A stretch of 10,001 nt of DNA from an uncultured Methylococcaceae bacterium (GCA_903939355.1 CAJAHC010000353.1:1-10001), one strand, 5' to 3'; positions 1-7,639 are shown, counted from the first letter of the stretch. The notes: a model not told the origin generated them from the sequence alone. A program made the numbers and translations.

Positions 1-611
1 CTCGACAACAGCAAATTTTAAAACTTTTGTTAGAAAATAAACTTGGATTAAGTATTGATGCGATTGCAACTGCGTTAGAAATTTCCCGAAATGCTGTTCA
101 GCAACATTTTATTTTTCTTGAAAAAGATGGCTACATCAAAGCCCATACACTTAATAAAACAGCCGGGCGTCCTATACGTATCTTTGTTTTGACGGAAGCT
201 GGTATCAACTGCTTTCCAAAACAATATGCCTGGTTATCTGAGATCATTCTTCAAGATATGAAGGAAGAACAAGGGGGAGAGGAATTGCTGAATTATTTAC
301 ATAAATTAGGAAATAAATTGTCTCAAAGTCTATTGCCTCAGTTTATTGGAAAAAATACTAATGAACGCATAGATACTTTGTTGAGCATCATGGATAACTT
401 GGGCTTTGATGCCCGAAAAGCTATTACATCTGGGAATGAAGAGGACATTATCGAAGCCTACAATTGCATTTATCATGATCTCGCCCAAAAGCATGAAGAA
501 ATTTGTGAGTTCGATAGAACCCTGATATCTTCTTTACTCGATAAAACTATTGACCATGAAGAATGCATGGCCAAGGGTGGAAGAGTATGCCGATTCAAGA
601 TTATAAAATAA
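1..611 (+). CDS. SufR-like winged-helix transcriptional regulator with C-terminal cysteine cluster (5' end outside window)
   Basis: The gene is 5'-partial. The frame stays open to base 3 and reads RQQQILKL ahead of the TTG at base 27, which is how the first helix of such wHTH domains usually begins, so the TTG is probably internal. Numbered from that TTG, residues about 1-60 form a winged helix: a recognition segment with ISRNAVQQH, a wing with AGRPIRIFVLT, then a linker. The C-terminal half carries four cysteines, C147, C160, C180 and C188, ending in GGRVCRFKI. That layout is typical of SufR-like/ArsR-superfamily regulators, which bind an Fe-S cluster and repress or activate neighbouring genes. 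A function in redox, Fe-S or NO sensing is inferred. A nitrate transporter gene follows 109 bp downstream on the same strand and is a plausible target. I am confident of the regulator class, less so of the ligand. Confidence 0.8.
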   Translation, partial: RQQQILKLLLENKLGLSIDAIATALEISRNAVQQHFIFLEKDGYIKAHTLNKTAGRPIRIFVLTEAGINCFPKQYAWLSEIILQDMKEEQGGEELLNYLHKLGNKLSQSLLPQFIGKNTNERIDTLLSIMDNLGFDARKAITSGNEEDIIEAYNCIYHDLAQKHEEICEFDRTLISSLLDKTIDHEECMAKGGRVCRFKIIK

Positions 612-720
612 ATAGTTATTAGTGATGATATCAAATCGTTAATAGCCCGCCGTAATCCTAAAACAATCCCATATTCCAAGTACCCTTACCAATTGCCCAA
701 GATAACCTAGTTATCATGAA

Positions 721-2184
721 ATGAGATTTGCCATGTTGCCTGATCAATTAAATCTGCTCTCTTTCTGCGGAAAAATCAAAATCCTGCATATGACCTGGAT
801 TGCATTTTTCATCAGTTTTGTTGTGTGGTTTAACCATGCCCCTTTGATGCTGATGATTGCTAAAACTTTGGGCATGAGTAATTCTGAAATTAAAACAATA
901 CTTCTTTTAAATGTTGCGCTCACCATTCCGGCGCGCATCATCATTGGCATACTTGTTGACAAGTTTGGTCCCAAAAGAAGCTATTCATTATTGTTGGCAT
1001 TAGCCGCCATCCCTTGTTTTATGTTTGCTTTCGCCAATAGTTTTGAACAACTAGCCCTCGCCCGATTTTTGCTTAGCTTTGTAGGCGCAGGTTTTGTAAT
1101 TGGCATTCGTATGGTTGGTGAATGGTTTCCTCCCAAACAAGTGGGCATTGCTTCAGGTATATATGGTGGCTTAGGTAATATTGGCTCAGCGGTTGCTGCA
1201 GGAACATTACCTATTCTAAGCTTGGTTTATGGTGGTGAAGAGGGTTGGCGCTACGCAATCGCCTCGACCGGTTTAATATCTTTAGTTTATTCAGGCATTT
1301 ACTTTTTTAGTGTTTCCGATACACCACCGGGTAAAACTTATCATAAGCCCGAAAAAAACGGGGCGATGGAAGTGACCAGTATTGGCGATATGTACTTTTA
1401 TATTTTCATGTCGATGCCTTTATATCTAGCCTTAACACTACTAACTTGGAAATTATCCCCGACAGCTGGCGTCAATTTAGTCTCAATACATTTTATTGTT
1501 GGCAGTTATATAACGATAGCACTGTTGTTTCTTCTCAACGTCTATAAAATCGTCCATATTAATAAAAAAAAATTACAACGGCCGATAGATGAAATTCAGC
1601 GTTATAAATTTAAACAAGTCGCCCTTCTCGATTTAGCTTATTTTATTACCTTTGGCTCGGAAATAGCTGTGGTTTCGATATTGCCTTTGTTCTTCTTTGA
1701 TACATTTCATGATTCTCAAGGTGTTACCATGGTGCAAGCGGGGCTGCTAACCGGTAGCTTTGCTTTTATTAACTTCCTAGCAAGACCGGCGGGGGGTTGG
1801 ATTAGCGATAAATTTGGTCGAAAACTTTCCCTGAATATTTTTGTTTTAGGATTGTCTATCGGTTATTTTGGTATGTCATTCATCACTTCTGAATGGTCAC
1901 TTATGCCCACTATATTGATGACCATGTCATGCTCTTTCTTTGTTTCTGCGGGCTGCGGCGCTGTATTTTCTTTCGTGCCCTTAATAAAACGCCCCATAAC
2001 CGGCCAAATTGCTGGCATGGTAGGTGCTTACGGTAATGTCGGAGGTGTACTGTTCTTAACGTTGCTTTCGTTTGTTTCAATGGAACTTTTTTTTGAAATT
2101 ATAGCGGCAATTGCTTTATTTATATTGATTGCCTTACGATTTATTGACGAGCCTAAAGAGCATCTTTCCGAAGATCCAAGATGA
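721..2184 (+). CDS. narK: NarK/NrtP-type nitrate/nitrite transporter (MFS, NNP family)
   Basis: Inner-membrane major facilitator that moves nitrate and/or nitrite. The N-terminal segment (residues 18-41, with ILHMTW and WFNHAP) is characteristic of nitrate-nitrite porters. Two glycine-rich nitrate signatures are visible: YGGLGNIGS around 148-156 and GAYGNVGGV around 435-443. R72 (after helix 2 begins) and R355 in FLARPAGGWISDKFGRK fit the two arginines that bind the anion in this family. Residues about 222-280 look like two extra membrane segments between helices 6 and 7, a layout I recall from roughly 480-residue proteobacterial NarK proteins. The start is uncertain: ATG at 721 has no clear ribosome site, while ATG at 733 (MLPDQL) has a weak GAG 7 bases upstream. 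The gene follows the SufR-like regulator and converges with the aldolase-like gene. Direction (uptake or nitrite export) cannot be read from the sequence. Confidence 0.88.
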   Translation: MRFAMLPDQLNLLSFCGKIKILHMTWIAFFISFVVWFNHAPLMLMIAKTLGMSNSEIKTILLLNVALTIPARIIIGILVDKFGPKRSYSLLLALAAIPCFMFAFANSFEQLALARFLLSFVGAGFVIGIRMVGEWFPPKQVGIASGIYGGLGNIGSAVAAGTLPILSLVYGGEEGWRYAIASTGLISLVYSGIYFFSVSDTPPGKTYHKPEKNGAMEVTSIGDMYFYIFMSMPLYLALTLLTWKLSPTAGVNLVSIHFIVGSYITIALLFLLNVYKIVHINKKKLQRPIDEIQRYKFKQVALLDLAYFITFGSEIAVVSILPLFFFDTFHDSQGVTMVQAGLLTGSFAFINFLARPAGGWISDKFGRKLSLNIFVLGLSIGYFGMSFITSEWSLMPTILMTMSCSFFVSAGCGAVFSFVPLIKRPITGQIAGMVGAYGNVGGVLFLTLLSFVSMELFFEIIAAIALFILIALRFIDEPKEHLSEDPR

Positions 2185-2208
2185 TGGTACCGTTGTAATG
2201 CTTAATTG

Positions 2209-2224
2209 AATCAAGTGATTTTCC
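2209..2224 (+). terminator. Weak terminator-like hairpin in the narK/aldolase convergent gap
   Basis: AATCA-AG-TGATT forms a short perfect inverted repeat followed by TTCC, in the 52-bp gap where two genes converge. The stem is only 5 bp and AT-rich and the T run is short, so the position supports termination better than the structure does. Confidence 0.2.
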
Positions 2225-2236
2225 ACTCATTAATTT

Positions 2237-2878
2237 TCAGAGTTCCCACTTACTTTTCAAAGAAAGAGATAGATAACTTATCAGTGCTAATGCAGCCTCT
2301 TCTATCGTTTTACCAAAACTCACAACCCCATCCTGATGCCCCAACATTGAAAATACAGAACTGTTGCATAAGCTCCCATCTTTAAATAACTGTTCAACGG
2401 CTATTGCCAGAGCAACAGTACCATAAGGAATATCGGCAGAAATATGAGGCAAATTAAGGACTTTGGTATTTCCCCAGATCTCTGGACTATGCACATGAAT
2501 AACGGCATTAACCTTGAAATCCAAGCTATAAATACAAGCATGTGTTAGTGCTTCAGAAGACGGCTTAATGAGTCCACGGGAATGGATACGGTTTTGTCGT
2601 GGCTCCGCTTTAACCACCAAAACAAACTGCTCTGAACATAAATATTCGATATGTCCGGTTTGCGTACCACTTATAACAAATTGGTTGCTCTGTGGCTTAA
2701 CTCGGTGACTAATATTGCCAAAGCCCAGGTTATCGTATCTATCAGGATCCTGCCCAAGGAGACCAAGACGAAAAAGGATAGCGCGCCAAGCACTGATCTG
2801 CTTAACTGAAAAAAATTCAGTCATTGGCATCTGTTGATGCTCTACCTCATACTTAATGACGCCTTCCTGTTCGTTCAC
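2237..2878 (-). CDS. Class II aldolase/adducin-family protein
   Basis: Cytoplasmic protein of the fuculose-phosphate aldolase/adducin fold, 213 residues, a full-length single domain. Visible family marks are NIS (55-57), SGT (70-72), KPSSE with E109 as likely catalytic acid, H113, the zinc-type pair H128 and H130 in NAVIHVHS, PYG (151-153) and a third possible ligand H181 in the segment normally reading nHG. Here that segment is LGHQDG, so the metal site appears intact but slightly unusual. The substrate is unknown; the family includes sugar-phosphate aldolases, methylthioribulose-1-phosphate dehydratase and decarboxylases. Start choice: the longest frame begins with GTG at 2878 and has no convincing ribosome site. 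An internal ATG at 2830 (MPMTEFF) has AGAG about 9 bases upstream and could be the true start. It lies 34 bp downstream of parE on the same strand, so it is probably cotranscribed. Confidence 0.8.
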   Translation of the reverse strand: MNEQEGVIKYEVEHQQMPMTEFFSVKQISAWRAILFRLGLLGQDPDRYDNLGFGNISHRVKPQSNQFVISGTQTGHIEYLCSEQFVLVVKAEPRQNRIHSRGLIKPSSEALTHACIYSLDFKVNAVIHVHSPEIWGNTKVLNLPHISADIPYGTVALAIAVEQLFKDGSLCNSSVFSMLGHQDGVVSFGKTIEEAALALISYLSLSLKSKWEL

Positions 2879-2912
2879 AAGAAGGCGGTTTTGGTTAACC
2901 TTAAGTTTGCCA

Positions 2913-4805
2913 TTAGGCTATATCTGCCAAATTCCCTTTACTTTCCAGCCATATCTTTCTGTCCGGCGACCGTTTTTTAGCGAGCAATAAATCCAACTGC
3001 CCACTCGTATCATCACCTTCTGCAATAGTTAATTGAACCAGTCTTCGGGTATCTGGATTCATGGTAGTTTCCCGAAGCTGACTCGGATTCATTTCTCCCA
3101 ATCCTTTGAAGCGCTGGACATTGATTAGCCCTTTTAATTTTTCAGCTTTAATTCTATCCAAAACACCCTGACGTTCGGACTCATCAAGTGCATAAAATAC
3201 CCGTTTACCCACATCAATTCGATACAAGGGCGGCATTGCTACAAACACATGACCTTCTTTAACCAAGGCATTAAAATGTTGATAAAATAAAGCACATATT
3301 AAAGTAGCAATATGATTGCCATCAGAATCAGCATCCGCCAAAATACAAACCTTACCGTATCGCAGATTCTGCAAATCACTTGAGCCAGGCTCTATACCCA
3401 ATGCAACCGCAATATCATGGACTTCCTGAGATGCCATAACCTGACTGGACTCCACTTCCCAGGTATTCAGAATCTTGCCCCGTAACGGCATAATTGCTTG
3501 AAAATCTCGTTCTCGTGCTTGCTTGGCTGAACCACCTGCAGAATCGCCTTCCACCAAAAACAATTCCGTTCTGGCTATATCCTGTGCGGAACAATCTGCC
3601 AGTTTGCCCGGCAACGCCGGTCCGGCTGTAATTCGTTTACGAATAATTTTTTTATTGGAACGCAGTCTTTTCTGTGCGCTGGAAATAATAATTTCGGCTA
3701 TCTTTTCACCTTCCGTTGGATTCTGATTTAACCAAAGACTAAAACCGTCCTTCGCTAGACCAGAGACAAAAGCCACGCACTCCCTGGAACTTAAGCGTTC
3801 CTTGGTTTGACCTGAAAACTGCGGATCTTCCAACTTAACCGACAGTACAAAATGACAATTTTCCCAAACGTCTTCCGGGGCAACCTTTACGCCACGCGGT
3901 AAAATATTTCTTATGTCACAAAATTCCCGCATCGCCTCAGTCAGCCCCGACCGTAATCCATTAACATGCGTACCACCTTGCGACGTCGGCACTAAATTAA
4001 CATAACTTTCATTAAGAATTTCAGGTGGATTTTCAAATGCCCAGACTATACCCCATTCCACAGCCTCATGATTTGCCGCCATATTTCCCATAAATGGCTG
4101 TTCAGGAAAAAATTCTATATCACCTATTCTATCCAATAAATATTCTTTTAAACCATTTTGATAACACCACTCATAAGCTTCGCCGCTTTGCTCTACTTTT
4201 AGGGTTATTTTCAAGCCCGGACATAAAACCGCTTTAGCACGTAAAACATGTTTAAGTTTAGTTACCGATATCTTATTGGAATCAAAGTATTTTTCATTGG
4301 GCCAAAATTTAACTGCCGTACCCGTATTATTTCGTCCTACTGTACCCGTTTCTGTTAATTCAGAAAGCTTGTCACCATCGGCATAACTCATTACATATAC
4401 TTTTCCGTTACGCTTAACTTCTATTTCAAGTTTTGCTGACAACGCATTAACAACGGAAATACCAACGCCATGTAACCCTCCGGAAAATTGGTAGTTTTTA
4501 TTAGAAAATTTGCCTCCCGCATGTAACTGGGTAAGAATAACTTCAACACCCGAAATGCCTTGCTCAGGGTGAATATCAACAGGCATACCGCGACCATCAT
4601 CAGTCACCTGTACAGATCCGTCTTTATAAATAACAACGTCTATGGCTTTTGCAAAACCAGCCATCGCCTCATCGACACTGTTATCTACTACCTCTTGAAC
4701 AAGGTGATTAGGCCGAGTGGTATCTGTGTACATACCAGGGCGTTTACGCACCGGATCCAAGCCACTTAGTACTTCTATAGCGGCCGCATTATATTCGTTA
4801 CTCAT
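2913..4805 (-). CDS. parE: DNA topoisomerase IV subunit B (ParE)
   Basis: ATPase subunit of topoisomerase IV, which with ParC unlinks daughter chromosomes. Numbering is from the upstream TTG at 4814. The GHKL ATPase domain shows EVVDNSVDEA (41-50), DDGRGMP (72-78) and GGLHGVGISVVNALS (112-126); the transducer lysine region includes QTKERLSS. The TOPRIM domain shows the catalytic EGDSAGGSA (422-430) and ADADSDG (493-499), then the closing RFKGLGEMNP (568-577). No long GyrB-type insertion is present, which with the length argues for ParE over GyrB. I chose ATG at 4805 (MSNEYNAAAIEVLSG), giving 630 residues, equal to E. coli ParE; the longer TTG form has its purine-rich AAGAG only three bases away. 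It follows mazG after a 91-bp gap containing a repeat-like sequence. parC is not in the window. Confidence 0.96.
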   Translation of the reverse strand: MSNEYNAAAIEVLSGLDPVRKRPGMYTDTTRPNHLVQEVVDNSVDEAMAGFAKAIDVVIYKDGSVQVTDDGRGMPVDIHPEQGISGVEVILTQLHAGGKFSNKNYQFSGGLHGVGISVVNALSAKLEIEVKRNGKVYVMSYADGDKLSELTETGTVGRNNTGTAVKFWPNEKYFDSNKISVTKLKHVLRAKAVLCPGLKITLKVEQSGEAYEWCYQNGLKEYLLDRIGDIEFFPEQPFMGNMAANHEAVEWGIVWAFENPPEILNESYVNLVPTSQGGTHVNGLRSGLTEAMREFCDIRNILPRGVKVAPEDVWENCHFVLSVKLEDPQFSGQTKERLSSRECVAFVSGLAKDGFSLWLNQNPTEGEKIAEIIISSAQKRLRSNKKIIRKRITAGPALPGKLADCSAQDIARTELFLVEGDSAGGSAKQARERDFQAIMPLRGKILNTWEVESSQVMASQEVHDIAVALGIEPGSSDLQNLRYGKVCILADADSDGNHIATLICALFYQHFNALVKEGHVFVAMPPLYRIDVGKRVFYALDESERQGVLDRIKAEKLKGLINVQRFKGLGEMNPSQLRETTMNPDTRRLVQLTIAEGDDTSGQLDLLLAKKRSPDRKIWLESKGNLADIA

Positions 4806-4862
4806 TATTCCCAAACACTCTTAATCCAATTTACCGAAGAAGTTTTGTATTTTTTTTCATTG

Positions 4863-4890
4863 CTTCGTGTTCTTTATATCTTCGTGGTGG
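4863..4890. repeat. CACGAAG-type intergenic repeat between mazG and parE
   Basis: On the minus strand the gap contains CCACCACGAAGA, then TATAAAGAA, then CACGAAG. This is a degenerate three-unit array of about 9 bases per unit (CACGAAGAA type). I recall the same kind of CACGAAGACACGAAG string as a dispersed intergenic repeat in many environmental bacterial genomes. Only one copy is in this window, so its status as a genomic repeat is inferred from memory. Confidence 0.45.
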
Positions 4891-4896
4891 TTATCT

Positions 4897-5697
4897 CTAT
4901 TTGTTTTTTAAAAATACCTTTGCTTCATGCCAGAAAGCATCCAACTCCATTAATTCACAGTCCCGTAAATGTCGGCCTGATGCTGCAACCTGTTGTTCAA
5001 TATAATGAAAGCGTTTGCTGAATTTTTTGGTGCTTTCTTTAAGTGCAATTTCAGGATTAACTTTTAAATGTCGCGCCAAATTAACCGTGACCAAAAGCAA
5101 ATCACCGATTTCTTCCTGAATATGGGCTTGGTCACCTGATTCCAAGGCTTCTTTGACTTCTTGTAATTCTTCCAGCACTTTATCAAAAACCGGCGATACC
5201 TCAGGCCAATCAAAGCCGTGCTGAGCTGCTCGATCCTGAATTTTTTCACACTCAATCAAAGCTGGGAGATTACCTGCTACGCCGGATAACACACTATCAG
5301 GCTTGGCAGTTTTATTTTTTTCTTGCCTCTCATCGGCTTTAGCTTGTTCCCAGGCTTGATGACGCTCGGCATCAGTATTAAAAACGGCATCAGAAAAAAC
5401 ATGAGGATGTCTTCTAATAAGTTTTTCAGCAATCCCTGCCGATACCTCTTCAAAACTAAACAAGCCAAGTTCATTGGCAATTTGCGAATGAAAAACAACT
5501 TGAAGCAGCAAATCACCTAATTCTTTACGCAAATCATCCAAATCATTGCGTTCAATGGCATCAACAACCTCATAGGCCTCTTCAATAAGGTATGGAATCA
5601 AGGTAGTAAAATCTTGCTTGATATCCCATGCACAACCGCCTTCCGGATTGCGGAGGCGAGACATAATATCTAACAACTGTTGAGTGTTTTTTAACAT
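4897..5697 (-). CDS. mazG: Nucleoside triphosphate pyrophosphohydrolase MazG
   Basis: Cytoplasmic enzyme that hydrolyses NTPs and dNTPs to monophosphates and pyrophosphate, limiting aberrant nucleotides and, in E. coli, affecting ppGpp levels. At 266 residues it is the two-domain form. The N-terminal MazG domain carries CAWDIKQDF (22-30), the metal-binding EEAYE (39-43) and KELGDLLLQVVFH (58-70), followed by RRHPHVF (95-101), a strong family signature. A charged linker (about 110-135) leads to the second domain, with LEELQEVKEA (175-184) and EEIGDLLL (195-202). Both acid clusters are intact, so both domains could be active. ATG at 5697 has no clear ribosome site but lies only 14 bp after the stop of the PfkB gene, so translation coupled to that gene is likely. 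The stop is TAG. Confidence 0.96.
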   Translation of the reverse strand: MLKNTQQLLDIMSRLRNPEGGCAWDIKQDFTTLIPYLIEEAYEVVDAIERNDLDDLRKELGDLLLQVVFHSQIANELGLFSFEEVSAGIAEKLIRRHPHVFSDAVFNTDAERHQAWEQAKADERQEKNKTAKPDSVLSGVAGNLPALIECEKIQDRAAQHGFDWPEVSPVFDKVLEELQEVKEALESGDQAHIQEEIGDLLLVTVNLARHLKVNPEIALKESTKKFSKRFHYIEQQVAASGRHLRDCELMELDAFWHEAKVFLKNK

Positions 5698-5711
5698 AAG
5701 AAAGGCAATAA

Positions 5712-6644
5712 TTAAAATGAGAACCCAAAGTTTTCATGAAATCGTCGCGCAAATTCATTCATAGAAAAGGTATGATTTTGAGTGCCATGATGTTCTATTT
5801 TAATTGCGCCCATTAATGAAGCTATTCTACCTGTCACTTCCCAGCTCAAGTCATTCATCAAACCATAAAGCAAGCCTGCACGATAGGCATCGCCACAGCC
5901 AGTAGGATCAAGCAAAGAGACAGGTTTTGCTGCAGGAATAGTGATGCATTCGCCGTTTTTGTATATTTTAGAGCCTTTTCCACCCAAGGTTATAATCAAG
6001 GCCTCTACGCGTTCTGCCATTTGTTCTAATGATAAACCAGTGCGCTCCTGCATTAACTCGGATTCATAATCATTTAAAGTCATCCACGTTGCCTGATCGA
6101 TAAATTTAAGTAATTCTGCGCCATTAAACATAGGCATGCCTTGGCCAGGATCAAAAATAAAGGGTATCTCCAACTCAACAAATTGTTCGGCATGGAGGTG
6201 CATACCGTCTTTTCCATCCGGCGACACAATACCAATACTAATATCATTTTCCGTAGGGATTGAATTTAAATGCGCAAAGCTCATGGCACCAGGATGAAAA
6301 GCCGTAATCTGATTACCCTCATCATCGGTAGTAATATAAGCTTGGCCAGTATATTGATTATCTATTATACGAATAAACTCACTGGATAAACCGTTCTGAC
6401 TCATCCATTGACTGTAAGGTTCAAAATCATGACCGACTACTGCCATGGTTAAAGGCTCTTCACCCAGCAAATTTAAATTATAGGCAATATTACCGGCACA
6501 ACCGCCATATTCACGACGAATGACAGGTACCAAAAATGACACATTTAACATATGTACTTTTTCCGGCAATATGTGATTCTTAAATTTATCATGGAATACC
6601 ATAATAGTGTCATAAGCCATTGATCCGCATATTAATGCACTCAT
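5712..6644 (-). CDS. PfkB-family carbohydrate/nucleoside kinase (adenosine kinase-like)
   Basis: Ribokinase-fold enzyme transferring phosphate from ATP to a sugar or nucleoside hydroxyl. The PfkB signature 1 region is YGGCAGNIAYNL (46-57). Signature 2 is DPTGCGDAYRAG (246-257), with D252 as the expected catalytic base and GCG forming the anion hole. LNDYE (190-194) and TLGGKGSKIY (219-228) are typical ATP-side segments. The 310-residue length is normal for the family. Close relatives in gammaproteobacteria are often annotated as adenosine kinase, and I lean that way, but ribokinase or another specificity cannot be excluded from motifs alone. GAGAG sits six bases upstream of the ATG, a good ribosome site. 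It lies 12 bp after dgkA and 14 bp before mazG, so it is firmly inside the operon. A nucleoside role would fit beside MazG. Confidence 0.88.
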   Translation of the reverse strand: MSALICGSMAYDTIMVFHDKFKNHILPEKVHMLNVSFLVPVIRREYGGCAGNIAYNLNLLGEEPLTMAVVGHDFEPYSQWMSQNGLSSEFIRIIDNQYTGQAYITTDDEGNQITAFHPGAMSFAHLNSIPTENDISIGIVSPDGKDGMHLHAEQFVELEIPFIFDPGQGMPMFNGAELLKFIDQATWMTLNDYESELMQERTGLSLEQMAERVEALIITLGGKGSKIYKNGECITIPAAKPVSLLDPTGCGDAYRAGLLYGLMNDLSWEVTGRIASLMGAIKIEHHGTQNHTFSMNEFARRFHENFGFSF

Positions 6645-6650
6645 TGATGT

Positions 6651-6655
6651 CTCTC
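6651..6655 (-). promoter_or_regulatory. Ribosome binding site of the PfkB gene
   Basis: GAGAG on the minus strand, six bases before the ATG at 6644 and just past the dgkA stop. It fixes the PfkB start and shows that this gene has its own initiation signal despite the 12-bp gap. Confidence 0.6.
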
Positions 6656-6656
6656 T

Positions 6657-7016
6657 TTAAATTAAAATTAATGTCCAGGTCACTGCTGCCCACGCTAACG
6701 ACATCATAACTGCCGCAGAACCTATATCTTTCGCTCTACCTGACAATTCATGATGTTCAAAGCCAACACGATCGACTACCGCCTCTACTGCTGAATTGAG
6801 TAATTCAACCAGCATAATCAAAACCACACTACCAATTAATAACAGTTTCTCAATTGTAGTTTCCCCTAACCAGAGTGCTATAGGCGTTGAAACAACAAAT
6901 ATAATAACTTCTTGTCTAAAAGCTTCTTCATGTGTCCACGTTGCTTTAAAGCCTGCAACTGAAAAGATACATGCATTAATAAGGCGTTTAATGCCTTTTG
7001 CATTTTGATTTGCCAT
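6657..7016 (-). CDS. dgkA: Diacylglycerol kinase DgkA
   Basis: Small trimeric inner-membrane kinase that phosphorylates diacylglycerol to phosphatidate, recycling lipid released during membrane-derived polysaccharide synthesis. The 119 residues match the E. coli protein (122) along most of the length. An N-terminal amphipathic helix ends in THEEAFRQE (28-36) with the conserved glutamate, followed by three membrane helices at about 37-50, 57-80 and 97-118. The active-site block is ELLNSAVEAVVDR (71-83), with E78 equivalent to the catalytic glutamate, then GRAKDIGSAAV (93-103). All key residues are present. The ATG at 7016 has only a weak upstream AAG/GGGA. It appears to be the first gene of the dgkA-PfkB-mazG-parE cluster, or the second if transcription runs through from gcvH. 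Confidence 0.96.
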   Translation of the reverse strand: MANQNAKGIKRLINACIFSVAGFKATWTHEEAFRQEVIIFVVSTPIALWLGETTIEKLLLIGSVVLIMLVELLNSAVEAVVDRVGFEHHELSGRAKDIGSAAVMMSLAWAAVTWTLILI

Positions 7017-7062
7017 CGTTTTACTTTTTCCCTAAATAAAAAAATTAATTTTACTCACCTTA

Positions 7063-7082
7063 AATGTAAATCTTATTACATT
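7063..7082. other. Perfect inverted repeat between gcvH and dgkA
   Basis: AATGTAA, six bases, TTACATT: a perfect 7-bp inverted repeat in the 79-bp gap. It is AT-rich and not followed directly by a T run on the minus strand, so it is a poor terminator. It could be an operator or a weak attenuating hairpin at the head of the dgkA cluster. Confidence 0.25.
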
Positions 7083-7095
7083 CAACATCGTCACC

Positions 7096-7479
7096 TTATT
7101 CCTCAATAAGCGCTTGGTAAGCATCAGCATCCATCAATTGAGTAACCCCAGACAAATCATCCGCTTTAACACAAAATAGCCAGGTACCATAAGGATCATC
7201 ATTTACCAGTTCGGGTTCATCGGTTAGCGCCTGGTTAGTGGCGACAATTTCTCCAGAAACGGGACTAAATAAATCTGAGGCTGTTTTAACCGACTCAACC
7301 ACCGCACACTGCTCTTGTGCTTTTACTTTACGACCTAGCTCAGGCAACTCCAGATAAACCAAATCTCCCAGTTGTTGCTGAGCAAAATCAGTTATGCCAA
7401 CACGAACAAGATTATCCTCTTCTACTGACACCCATTCATGAGAAGTGGCATACTTTAAATTGACCGGTAAATCGCTCAT
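7096..7479 (-). CDS. gcvH: Glycine cleavage system H protein
   Basis: Lipoyl carrier that shuttles the aminomethyl group between the P, T and L proteins of glycine cleavage in the cytoplasm. The 127 residues form one complete domain. The N-terminal [21 protein letters not shown] (14-34 region) and [13 protein letters not shown] (37-49) are diagnostic, and the lipoylation site is ESVKTASD with K65 as the modified lysine. [13 protein letters not shown] (73-85) and the closing YGTW (97-100) also match the family. GAGAG six bases upstream of the ATG sets the start. gcvP and gcvT are not adjacent, so the other subunits must be elsewhere, or H serves a lipoate-relay role here. It is divergent from the glutaredoxin gene and lies 79 bp upstream of dgkA on the same strand. 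Confidence 0.97.
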   Translation of the reverse strand: MSDLPVNLKYATSHEWVSVEEDNLVRVGITDFAQQQLGDLVYLELPELGRKVKAQEQCAVVESVKTASDLFSPVSGEIVATNQALTDEPELVNDDPYGTWLFCVKADDLSGVTQLMDADAYQALIEE

Positions 7480-7485
7480 AGTTTA

Positions 7486-7490
7486 CTCTC
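7486..7490 (-). promoter_or_regulatory. Ribosome binding site of gcvH
   Basis: GAGAG on the minus strand followed by six bases and the ATG at 7479. This supports the chosen start. Confidence 0.6.
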
Positions 7491-7552
7491 AAAAAAATAA
7501 TAAGGTTCAAGACTCTTGGATAAAAAGGTAAGGTTAGAAAACAAAAAAATCC

Positions 7553-7570
7553 GGGTAAATTAATTTAACC
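7553..7570. promoter_or_regulatory. Palindrome in the gcvH/glutaredoxin divergent region
   Basis: GGGTAAATT immediately abuts AATTTAACC, an 18-bp palindrome with one mismatched pair. AAGGTTA at 7530-7536 is also the reverse complement of TAACCTT at 7566-7572. The element sits between two divergent genes where promoters must lie, so an operator is possible. Flanking T-rich tracts mean a hairpin is an alternative. No convincing -35/-10 pair was found. Confidence 0.3.
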
Positions 7571-7639
7571 TTTTCCCTTTTTCCCTGTATCTTGAGTATT
7601 TATACTACACCCCGTCATATTAACAAAAATCATCAAAAC

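Noticed and set aside
622..634. FNR/CRP-like half sites (GTGAT...ATCAA) upstream of narK
   Set aside because: Spacing is 3 rather than 4 bases and the first half-site differs from TTGAT; only an 8-bp TGATATCA palindrome remains, too short to call a site.
4806..4814. TTG start adding three residues to ParE
   Set aside because: The ATG at 4805 gives the usual 630-residue length and better spacing from upstream purines.
7592..7639. N-terminal extension of glutaredoxin from TTG 7592
   Set aside because: The 16 added residues do not resemble the family; the domain begins at MPEILIYTT.
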